Assembly (NCBI GenBank): GCA_003290165.1
Contig: QNQO01000558.1
Coordinates: 186,001 to 250,000, forward strand
Source of the DNA: Berberis thunbergii
Taxonomy: Eukaryota; Streptophyta; Magnoliopsida; Ranunculales; Berberidaceae
Length of the DNA stretch: 64,000 nt
Direction: 5' to 3'
A program made the position numbers and the translations under genes. Under the pieces are notes generated by a model. It was not told the origin of the DNA. It made no database searches and worked only from the letters and a program-made list of their open reading frames with translations. Positions 1 to 8,354 of the stretch are shown here, one piece after another (position 1 is the first letter of the stretch; each line of letters starts with the position of its first letter).

Positions 1-754
1 TAATGTAAATCGAAGGCAAATCGATCCGAACTAGGTATTTAGTGGTTGGGTTTAGCGGTCACCGATTAATCGGTGAATCATCAAAAAATCAGGATTATTT
101 TGTTGGGTGGTGGTTTTCGTCTTGTTGGGTGGTGATGGTTGTTGCTCTATAATGTGTGATGTTTTGGACATGATTACATAACTCGATCTATAATATGACT
201 TTTGTTACTCTATAATACTTGTCGTAATAATCTTTATTGTCAAGATATATTATTTATTATAATTTACATTAGTGACGGTATAAAAATGTGTAGTTCGAAA
301 ACGTAGATCGATTAAATTCGATTAATCCGCTTAATCGTAAATCGGTCATGGACTGCGAAGGGTCTGTTATCCGCACTTACTACATAGTTACGGAGCAAGT
401 GTCTCTATAGTATATGATTTGTAAGAAACAGATCTGAAGCACTTTTTCGTTTTGGACTATCTTCCCTGAGAGGTCCCTCACTATGGGAATTGTAATACCT
501 ATACTATTTCACTGTCCTTAATCAATATTTTTTTTACATAAAGTGTCTCGAATTTTTGTATTCTTATTAAAATATTATAGATATACGCAGGTAACGGCCT
601 CGTATATATGCATGTTCGATGTATGATGTAAAGTTTTCCATGAGTATAGAATTTGAATAACTTCTCATCTGAAAATGTAATTTTTTTTAAAATCTTATTT
701 CGTTTGCCAACTTGTATTTTTTATTTTAAATTCACATGATTTTCTTACCTTTTG
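1..754. other. AT-rich intergenic DNA, no gene seen
   Basis: No reading frame or RNA gene is supported here. The stretch holds two close copies of TTGTTGGGTGGTG (around 100-135) and short palindromic GATTAATC-type words near 60-75 and 305-345. These look like decayed repeat sequence. Nothing indicates function. Confidence 0.5.
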
Positions 755-803
755 AATCTCGGGACGAGATTCTTTTGAGGTGTGTATATTGTAATACTCG
801 CCT
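755..803 (+). mobile_element. Relic 3' end of a Ty3/gypsy retrotransposon (polypurine tract / LTR start)
   Basis: CTCGGGACGAGATTC at about 759-773 is followed by a degenerate purine-rich stretch and then TGTAATACTCGCC from 790. In plant Ty3/gypsy elements the end of the polyprotein is commonly a CGGGACGA-type word, then a G-rich polypurine tract, then an LTR opening TGTAA. The match is by motif order only. No pol reading frame survives upstream and I could not find the other end of the LTR. Confidence 0.35.
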
Positions 804-2138
804 AATTACACAAATATAAATAATATTTACTTATTAATTTGTAATGTATTATAATTTTACAATGTGTAAAACCTTGTTTTATTTTTAGTGGTTAAATGAG
901 TAAAAAATGTGTGTACGTTTAGACCTCTTCTAAAGCAATGGGAGAAACTAGCCTCATTCTTTCTTTTACACACACAAAACAATGGGAGAAACTTACTTAA
1001 ATAATTGGTGGAAAGAGGTGAAAGAAGAAAAAAATAAAATTATGCCTAGTATCGGTGAGTCTTCTTCGTTTTCTTTTACTTTTTTTTTAGATAAATCAAT
1101 TGATTAAGGTTAGATTTTAAGATATAAATCTAAAATATGAAATTTTTATTGTATTTTCGTAGGAATTGATTGAGTTAAAAGAGAAAATCCAAAACTAGGT
1201 TTTTATTTAAATCTCGTAATAAAGACAGTTTCGCGCAGTCTTAGAGTGTTTAGTGGATCGAAATCTTCTACTAGTCAGAATACTTGCAAATTAAATCTGT
1301 AAATTCATGACATTCATATGAAAATTTTAGCATTGGTTTTGAGTCCATCCAACGGGTGGATTTTTCTTGAGGTCAATGTCTAAATTGTATGAATCCTAAG
1401 ATTCTTTATCAAGTCTATTCCGCAGTGTACTTTGAATTACGCGTAAATACAATCCAAATTGATATTATCCCGACCGATGATTTGTACTTCACGTGACATA
1501 AAAACTTGTAGAAGAACTAAGTGAGTATTTTTCACTTTTTACATTACTTTTATTTTGTCTTTATTTGTGAATAAAGTCACACTTAAGTGAGTTTGAGGAA
1601 TTATGATACAATGTTTAGGATAAGATTAGTGCTAAATTTGTATACATGTAGAGTGAACAAGATGTTTGGAACTAAACTCTTCAATTAATTTATTATGTGA
1701 AAATTAAGTGAATCTATTATGTGAAAATGTTATATATGATTATAGTACTAAACGCAATTTTTCTGAAATTAAATTTTTATATGATAAATTTTGATAACCC
1801 TTGAAACTATAAAATTTTGCTGCGTGTTCACCTTAAAGGTGAAATCTTTGTTACTTACGTTAGAATTAAAATGTGAGGATTCATCCTTTTATGATATGAA
1901 TTTGAGTATGTGTATTTTTATGCAATTTGGTATATGCATATCACGACTTGAATTTGATTGGTATATAGATTGGCTTCTGGTTTAATAGTTAAGGGTCGGA
2001 AAACATATATTAATGTATTAGGGTGAATATGAGTATTTGATTGTGATGCACTTGACTTGCTAAGATACATTTAAGTTTTAGTTGATTTTGTGTTCTTTCC
2101 ACAACTCTGAAAAAATGAAAAATGTGTTTTTGTACACA
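804..2138. other. AT-rich intergenic DNA, no gene seen
   Basis: No supported gene. The word CAATGGGAGAAACT occurs twice (about 936 and 981) and TATTATGTGAAAA twice (about 1,690 and 1,715), which are small local duplications. The lower part may be the body of the relic LTR that starts near 790, but this is not provable by eye. Confidence 0.4.
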
Positions 2139-2143
2139 GACTT
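2139..2143. repeat. Target site duplication, left copy (GACTT)
   Basis: GACTT directly precedes the left LTR and is repeated exactly after the right LTR at 5,244-5,248. Five bases is the usual duplication length for LTR retrotransposons. Confidence 0.85.
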
Positions 2144-2389
2144 TGTGACGACCCCCCTCCCGTACTGTACAAATATTGTCCGCTTTGGGCTACCATCCGG
2201 CCCTCACGGCTTTAAAACGCGTCTGTACAATGGAGAGCTAACCCTGCACATATAAGGATCATCCTCCTCCCCTACCCAAGTGATATGGGACTATGATTCC
2301 CCTTGTAGCTCGTCCAACCTCTCTCGGCCTGTTAGGCTCCAACCTTCACCCTCACCTTCACCTCAGGTCTACCCACTTAGGGTCTCTCA
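2144..2389 (-). repeat. 3' LTR of the 3.1-kb retrotransposon
   Basis: It aligns almost base for base with 4,986-5,243 and has TG...CA ends. It is 246 bp against 258 bp in the partner. The difference is mainly an 18-bp gain of a TTGGGCCT-type short repeat in the right copy and a 6-bp gain (CTTCAC-type) in this one. A few substitutions separate the two, so insertion was not very recent but not ancient. Confidence 0.85.
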
Positions 2390-2394
2390 ATCAA

Positions 2395-2402
2395 CCCCCC
2401 TT
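2395..2402 (-). promoter_or_regulatory. Polypurine tract of the retrotransposon
   Basis: On the minus strand the sequence reads AAGGGGGG a few bases before the 3' LTR start (TGAGAGACCC). It is the expected second-strand priming site and fixes the element's orientation together with the primer site at the other end. Confidence 0.7.
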
Positions 2403-4970
2403 AAGGCCCAACATCCTCATTCGCCACACAGGCACAACGTCCACGTCGACTGTGATACCTGTTTTTTTTTTTTTTTAAATTGGTCGGGGGTGTACTTAGT
2501 TAATGCGGTGGGGGCACATAGCCACGCACCCTTTAAAGACAAAACTCCCCCCCCCCTCTTCCTTCTTTTTTTGTTTTCTTTTTTTTTCTTTCGTTCCAGG
2601 GAGCAAGATTTACCATCGTCTCTTCGTCTCTAGCGAGAATTTGTCGAGTTTGTCGATTTTCTTCCCCCAAATCTCACATCCTCCTCATTTTTCTTCCTCT
2701 TTCTCCCCTCTCCTTCTTGTTTCATTTTTTCGTTTGAGAAAAACGAAATTTCTGATGTTGTGTGGGTTTTGTGGTGTTGGCTTGTTTGATTGGTTTCCAT
2801 AGCTTCGATCAGCCGTTGAGGGGCCTTGGTGGCGTCATTTGGAGCCCTTAGACATGCAAGGATGATTTCGGGGTTGGCCGAATTTTTCAAAAAATTCAGG
2901 GTGCATGTTTGTTTTGAGGGTTCTTCGGGGTGAATCCGTACTTTGGGTGCGAGGGTGAGCCGCACATTCGTGATTTCGAGTGTTCTTAGATCTATTTCCG
3001 GGCTATTATGCGGTTTGGAGGCTATCAGACGGGAGTAGGGAGGGTTTCGGCGAGTTTTCGCCAAACTTTGAGTTTCGGCGAGTTTTCGCCAAACTTTGAG
3101 TTTCGGCAAGGTGTTTGCCGAATTTTTATTGCCTGTAAGTTTTTCTTTCAGTCACGTGCCGCTTGTAATTTATTTATTTTTTTAGTTTCGGCTAGTTTGC
3201 TCACCTTCGAGTCTGCCTTGTAGTTTTACAAATTTTCGTGGTCCCGCATTCGTGGTTTTGCGAGTTAGGAACTTCGACCGGTAGGAATTGGGTTCTGAAA
3301 TCCATTCCGCCCAGGTGAGTGGAATTATAATATGTATTTTGAGAAATAATTATTTGAAATCCTGAATTTAATTTTTACATTATACCGTCGATTGTGTATA
3401 ATTGAATCCAAATCCGAAATTCGGATTTTTCAGATATTTCGATGATTGTGTTGGTTATTTGTGAATGAATTATGTATTAGGTATTCTGAAAGCATGATAT
3501 ACTTGAATGAATCGAATAGTGAAGGAATTTTGGGGTGATTAGGCTTTGGTGTAATAACATTGGAATTGTATGCTTCGTTTTCGAGTTTGCGTAGTATGTC
3601 ATGTTTTACCGTGGATTGCCTAGTCTTGAGCATGTATGATAATCGACTTGAATAAATTTATCGTGGTGAATTGGGACATGTTGGGACTCTGGCATAGTCG
3701 TGGTTTTATAAAATTGCCGAATTGATTATGATTGCACGTCTGTTACCTTTGATTATGTACAGACTCGTCATTTGTGCATATGGATGTTAGTGTAAGTGTC
3801 TTTACCCCGCTATAATGCCTGTTGTGCCGATGCTTAGGAGCTTCCTCGCATCGTGAGTTGGATGGTGCTTGAGACGACTCGCACCAGACATTGAGGACGC
3901 TATTGCATGTGGCAAGCTTGCTGAGGTGCGGTGAGCTCCCACATGCACTTGCCACTATAGAGTGCAGTAGGACGGGTCCCGGAGGACGTGCTTTGGAGAT
4001 TACTCGCTTTCCCTCCCAGCGCGCTTGAGTTTGATTGTGTTAGGTTGGCCGTGTTAGGCCAGTCGTTCGGCATGTTTGAGTTTGTATCCTGGCAGATGGC
4101 ACCCCATTAGGATACAAACAAGCCCGAAGTGGTATTGGTGCACGTTGTGGGATGTGTCTGGGGGAGACACATTCGTAGGGTATGCGAATACCTACGATAT
4201 GAGACACTTATATAGAAATTTACAGAATTTTTGGTTTCGACTTGATTGCTATACCTAGGAGACTAGGAAGAACCATGAGATCGTCTTTATTTTCATCGCT
4301 TGATATTTACCATGTTTGAATCACGTGTAATGATCGATATATATCGTAAACTTGTAGTTATTGTTGAATCTGAAATGCTTGTGTTGTTGCTTCAACTTAG
4401 AAATATTATCTTTAGAGACACGGTGTGATTTAGACTTTAGGACTTGTTACTTATCCTCTATTGTCTAGCATGAATTTTCCTTGTATAGTATTATGTTATT
4501 TGTATTTAGTTCGCTCGCACCAGCTAGCTTTGTTGCTTTGCTGACCCCGCAAGGGGTGTGCTTCTATTGGAGTGCAGGCAGTGTTGGCGTTGCTGCTGAT
4601 CGTGGCGCTTAGGCCCCGTTTTCCTTTGTAGGTGCGTTTTGTGGTGTTTGGTCGTGTCCACCCTGTACGGGTTTGTTTTGTTTCCTCTATGTTATCAGAT
4701 GTACTATATTGTTATACTAGATGCTTGTATATTGGTTTTGTCGCTATGACTCTGGCGGGGCGAATCAAATATACTTATTTTGTTCAAATTTTTATCGTAG
4801 TTTTTATTTCTGTTTCATTCTCGTATCAAGAATGTGTTATATTGTGATGTTGTGGCCGGTTACGATCCGCCTGTGTTATGGGTTAGTTCACGCATCGGCA
4901 CGTTGCAATTCCCATGGCGGGACATCTCCTGAGGGCCCACCTCCACGTGGCATACTTCCGGCTGGGTCAG
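2403..4970 (-). other. Interior of the retrotransposon: no gag/pol, host-like content
   Basis: The interior is richer in GC than the rest of the left half. Poly(T) lies at about 2,461 and 2,580, a C run near 2,546, and a tandem triplication of a 28-bp unit at 3,044-3,110. On the plus strand, antisense to the element, a pyrimidine-rich stretch (2,670-2,730) is followed by CAG|GTGAGT near 3,318, which resembles a plant leader exon and splice donor. A 159-codon open frame (2,630-3,109, minus) is rich in K, N, T and S and matches nothing I know. I regard it as chance. Transduplicated host sequence is a possible but unproven reading. Confidence 0.5.
3044..3110. repeat. 28-bp tandem repeat, 2.4 copies
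   Basis: GTTTCGGCGAGTTTTCGCCA plus ACTTTGA is present at 3,044-3,071 and again at 3,072-3,099, with a partial diverged third copy from 3,100. The two full copies are identical, so this is a recent duplication. The unit contains the inverted repeat GGCGAG/TCGCC-type stem. Confidence 0.85.
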
Positions 4971-4982
4971 GCTCTGATACCA
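4971..4982 (-). promoter_or_regulatory. Primer binding site, tRNA-iMet type
   Basis: On the minus strand TGGTATCAGAGC lies three bases inside the 5' LTR end. This is the standard plant retrotransposon primer site complementary to the 3' end of initiator methionine tRNA. Confidence 0.85.
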
Positions 4983-4985
4983 AAC

Positions 4986-5243
4986 TGTGACGACCCCCCT
5001 CCCGCACTGTACAAATATTGTCTGATTTGGGCTACCATCTGGCCCTCACGGCTTTAAAGCGCGTCTATACAATGGGGAGCTGACCCTGCACATATAAGGA
5101 TCATCCTCCTCCCCTACCCAGGCGATATGGGACTATGATTCCCCTTGTAGCTCGTCCAACCTTTCTCGGCCTGTTGGGCCTATTGGGCCTGTTGGGCTCC
5201 AACCCTCACCCTCACCTCAGGTCCGCCCACTTAGGGTCTCACA
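4986..5243 (-). repeat. 5' LTR of the 3.1-kb retrotransposon
   Basis: This is the partner of 2,144-2,389. It contains an expanded (CTGTTGGGC/CTATTGGGC) run at about 5,168-5,196 that the other LTR lacks. If the element is transcribed, its promoter should lie in this LTR and read leftward. Confidence 0.85.
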
Positions 5244-5248
5244 GACTT
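5244..5248. repeat. Target site duplication, right copy (GACTT)
   Basis: It is an exact copy of 2,139-2,143 immediately outside the right LTR end TCTCACA. Confidence 0.85.
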
Positions 5249-6288
5249 GCTTGTATACGTGGTATAAAATTTTGGTATGCAGACTTGCTTGCATATCGGG
5301 TACGCCGTTCTATGTGAGTTCGGTAGTACGTGTAATGTTTAGAAAATATTTGCCATGGATCGAACTTCAGGTGAGATGACATGTTCCTCGATGTGTCACC
5401 CTACTTGGAACATGTACGCTACAAGTGGTTTCGAAGGCAATGGAGGCACACTTGGGGTGAGGTGTGTTCGGCACAAGATGAGAGTGCAATTTGTGAAAAA
5501 GACGCGGTATTTTTGTGTATATGCATGGTTGCCTTGAGGGAACAAACTAAATGCTCATTCGATTATTGAATGAGAATTACTTGTCTTCCTTATATATGTT
5601 TGTTGTGAGTATTTTATAATGTGATTTTCTTGAGGGAATAAACTAAATGCTCATTTGATCATTGAATGAGAACTATATGTTTTCCTTAATGAAAAAAAAT
5701 AATGTTTGATTGTTGATATTTCAATGATGATGTATTAGGGTTATGAGTTGTACTTTGTTTAAAGTAAATTGCTCACACACATATTGAAATATCGGTTAAA
5801 ATATTATCCATGATGAATACTAATAAATTTAGAAATTTCATCAATTTGGTTCTAACCGTTTTGTGCAGGATGGTAAGTCTACTAATATTTCTGCAGGTCA
5901 AACTTACCATGGTCAACCTTTACAATATAAGTATTGGTAAAATAAATATATACTTTAGGTATGATATAACTTATTAGTATGATACTTTTGTCTCGTTGAG
6001 GAACTACATATTTGTTTGGTTATTGATTCCTTGTGTATGTAATATATAAAACTTATTTGATTTGATAGAATTGATGATTACTCATACCAACTACCTAGCT
6101 GACCCAAATAAGTTTATGCTTCTTGGGTACGTTCTTATTGGAACATTGCCATTTAACCTTTCTCAGGTTACAGAGTTTTGGGGCGACATCTTTGGCATTT
6201 TATTTTATGAAGTGATCATCTCCAAAGAGTTACCTGGTTAAATTTTTTGTCTAAAGTTAAATTTTATTTTATGTTTCTGTTGTTAAAT
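5249..6288. other. Intergenic DNA with a local imperfect duplication
   Basis: CAGACTTGCTTG recurs at about 5,242 and 5,280. A segment of about 65 bp with GAGGGAA(C/T)AAACTAAATG at its start appears at about 5,535-5,600 and again at 5,633-5,698. A 55-codon open frame from 6,074 (stop at 6,239-6,241) has no recognisable domain. No gene is supported. Confidence 0.45.
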
Positions 6289-6400
6289 TTTCACGTCCTG
6301 AATTTTGGAAAAGCGGATAATCCTAATCCTACGTAGATATAATGATTTTAGTTTTCTCGAAAATCAGGGCGTGACATTTTGGTATCAAAATATTTGGTTA
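6289..6400 (+). mobile_element. Relic Ty3/gypsy LTR end with primer site
   Basis: TCACGTCCTGAATTTT (6,291) and AAAATCAGGGCGTGACA (ending 6,376) are near inverted complements. They look like the paired ends of a Tekay-type LTR (TGTCACGCCC...GGGCGTGACA). TTTTGGTATCAAAA follows immediately and resembles a decayed tRNA-iMet primer site. A second similar word, CGGGCCGTGATA, ends at 6,501. Only about 90 bp lie between the ends, far shorter than a normal LTR, so internal deletion is implied. Confidence 0.4.
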
Positions 6401-6904
6401 GCGTAGGTTGGAGTAGAGTTTAGGTGATCCTCGAAATGTGGATATGAGCAAGTAAGAGTGTAGCGAAGGTTTTTCATTTTGTAAAAAATCGGGCCGTGAT
6501 AGAAATCTTCAGAAAAGAGGAATAGTGCCAAACATTTGCAAGACTAAATAAAACTCATGGAAAAAAGTTTTAATCCTACAAATTTGTTCCCGTCTTTTCT
6601 ATTTGGAGCAGATTAATTGCAGCATTGGGTCAAAATAGGGAATTCTAAGGAACATGCCCTCAATAGCTTCAAGTCTAGAGAGATTGAATATTCTAGGAGA
6701 CATTGCTATGAAACCTTTTGTGTTTGCTAGGATTGTTTGTGAAGAAAGTAACATACATCTTTTTACAGATAAAAAGTAGAAACAAATATCAAATCTTCAA
6801 GTCATCAATGCCAGACTTTGGCACTAGGGGCTAAGTGTTTAGCCCTCGAGTGACATTTCTTTTGACATATTTATATACAATTGAGCTAGTAAGCATTTAG
6901 TGGA
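6401..6904. other. Intergenic DNA left of the tandem array
   Basis: No gene is seen. A hairpin with stem GGGCTAA/TTAGCCC, flanked by CACT/AGTG, lies at about 6,822-6,852. Array sequence starts shortly after, at about 6,905. Confidence 0.4.
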
Positions 6905-7190
6905 ATTTTTTTTTTGACCGTAGTAGTTTGCAGTGAAATTCTCATGGCCTTTCATTTTTTATCATTTAATCAAGTATATTCTTGCCTTGCTAATGATAGG
7001 GGAAAATATGTGCATGATGTTGAAATATTGTGAAGCTGATGAGAATTTTGAATACCTATCAATGATATGGAATCGCAAAAATAGATTTCAACGAAAAAGT
7101 TTGTTCCTCCATAAAAAAGTCATTCCTCTCCAACTAAAATTATTTTTGACATGTTATGTAATATATTTCTGAAAATCTATATATACTTAC

Positions 7191-7329
7191 ATGCTAGACT
7201 GCCCAATTACTGCGAGATGATTCAAGAAGTATACAAAGTGACAATTTGTTTCATTATTATAATAAACTTGGATAAGAACTTGTTCAACCCCTAAGCTTTT
7301 AAAGTTATTCCGGAACCTAAAAAAGTCAT
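7191..7329 (-). pseudogene. Open copy of exon-like module B
   Basis: The minus strand shows an acceptor (TTGTTTTAG) at 7,330-7,338, then 45 open codons plus two bases, then a donor at 7,190 reading GTAAGTATAT. The peptide begins D-F-F-R-F-R-N-N-F and includes V-E-Q-V-L-I-Q-V and H-F-V-Y-F-L-N-H-L. Most other copies have a one-base change (CTCAAG for CTAAG) that shifts the frame here. Intron phase does not fit module A upstream (phase 0 against phase 1) but does fit module C, whose exon ends AAAG and joins GTAAC to give a glycine codon. Function is unknown. Confidence 0.5.
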
Positions 7330-7490
7330 CTAAAACAATTAAAAAAAATATTAGTAGAATACATAAGATTTGTTTAAATCACCAAAAAACTTTACAAGAT
7401 CTATAATGTATATATATAAAACTAGAAAACAATTATCCAGTATTTCAATTAACTTTTGATGAGAATTATTTTAATTAAAGAAAAACTTAC

Positions 7491-7664
7491 CAGGTTATCA
7501 TATATGCTTATAACAAACTTCGGTAACAATGTATAAAACCTAGTTTCCAACTGAACCCTGATTGCATGATAGCTAACATGGCTAAACATATTTGGCATTA
7601 AGCGAAACAAATCTTCAACATTGTTATTGTAAGGCGTAACATTTAATCTTCCATTTGAATCATT
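7491..7664 (-). pseudogene. Best-preserved copy of exon-like module A
   Basis: On the minus strand 58 codons are open without interruption. They begin with N-D-S-N-G-R-L-N-V-T and end with S-I-Y-D-N-L at a consensus donor CTG|GTAAGT (intron side at 7,490). The residue mix is normal for a globular protein and unlike translated AT-rich noise. Directly upstream the same frame meets a TAA, and other copies carry stops (one in the 8,735-8,907 copy) or indels, so the module is decayed. Related copies lie near 9,566, 10,801, 13,744, 23,916, 24,995, 28,885, 36,195, 37,410, 39,920 and 44,020, with truncated ones at 17,930, 20,967 and 32,023. I do not recognise the family. The exon reading is inference from frame and splice site together. 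Confidence 0.5.
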
Positions 7665-8254
7665 TTAATATTTACTCAGATATTCTTTATTTTCTAATAT
7701 AATAATTCATTTTTGCTCTATTTCTTGATTGGACTGTCATACCTCTTAAAAAAAACTACCCTATACAATTGTCCCTTAAAATCTCCTTCACAATTAAATT
7801 ACGCAGTGGCTAAGTTCAAAAATTCTCAAAAGCTACCCTCCTCCCACAAGGTAGGGTGGTAGCACACAATTTCTCTAATAAATTAAGATAAAAATAAAAT
7901 AAATTAGAATTTTTTTTGAAATTGTATGGAACATATTTCTGAATCTATAAATACTTATATATTAGACCACCCAATTCCCGCAAGATGATCCTAGACAGAT
8001 ACAAAGTGATAATTTATTTCATCATTATAATGAACTTGGATAAGAACTTATTCGATCCCTCAAGCTTTAAAAGTTATTCCAAAACCCAAAAAAGTTACCT
8101 AAAACAATTTAAAAAATATTAATAGAAGACATAAGATTTTGTTTCAATCACCAAAAAACTTGACAAACTCAACAGGGTATATTTATTATATACGATTTAA
8201 AGAAAATAAATAAATAATAAATTGAATGATAATAGTTCCTTAAGAAAATTTTAC

Positions 8255-8354
8255 CTTTGAAAGCAAAAATATTTATAAGAGGTTTTTCGTAATTAATATT
8301 GAAGCGCATAAATAGACTTAAACAAAAAAAATTGTTCCTCAATACAAAAGTCAC
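8255..8354 (-). pseudogene. Exon-like module C with donor, next to a module B copy
   Basis: The minus-strand frame includes N-Y-E-K-P-L-I-N-I-F-A-F-K and ends in a codon split by a donor (GTAAAATT, 8,254 leftward). The following B copy starts at 8,098 after the acceptor TTGTTTTAG, and the phases agree across the 156-bp intron-like gap. The same peptide block is open at 18,571-18,673 and 25,737-25,831, where it extends upstream with R-V-Q-N-K-K-W. Recurrence of the same open frame in three diverged copies supports a coding ancestor. Later stops show the copies are dead. Confidence 0.45.

Larger units (their letters stand above)
2144..5243 (-). mobile_element. Complete non-autonomous LTR retrotransposon, 3.1 kb
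   Basis: Two direct repeats of about 250 bp (2,144-2,389 and 4,986-5,243) bound the element, and both begin TGTGACGACC and end TCTCNCA on the plus strand. Read on the minus strand, the order is 5' LTR, a tRNA-iMet primer site (4,971-4,982), about 2.6 kb of interior, a polypurine tract (2,395-2,402) and the 3' LTR. The exact GACTT duplication shows that the copy inserted intact. No gag, protease, reverse transcriptase, RNase H or integrase motif is visible in either strand of the interior, so it must move in trans, if at all. Its size lies between typical TRIM and LARD elements. Confidence 0.85.

Noticed and set aside
2630..3109. 159-codon minus frame in the retrotransposon interior
   Set aside because: It is on the element's sense strand, but there is no gag-type zinc knuckle or other motif. 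It has low-complexity K/N/T/S composition and is antisense to a pyrimidine-rich leader-like stretch. Probably chance.
6074..6241. 55-codon open frame starting M-I-T-H-T-N-Y-L
   Set aside because: It has plausible amino-acid composition but is too short, with no splice context and no family recognised.
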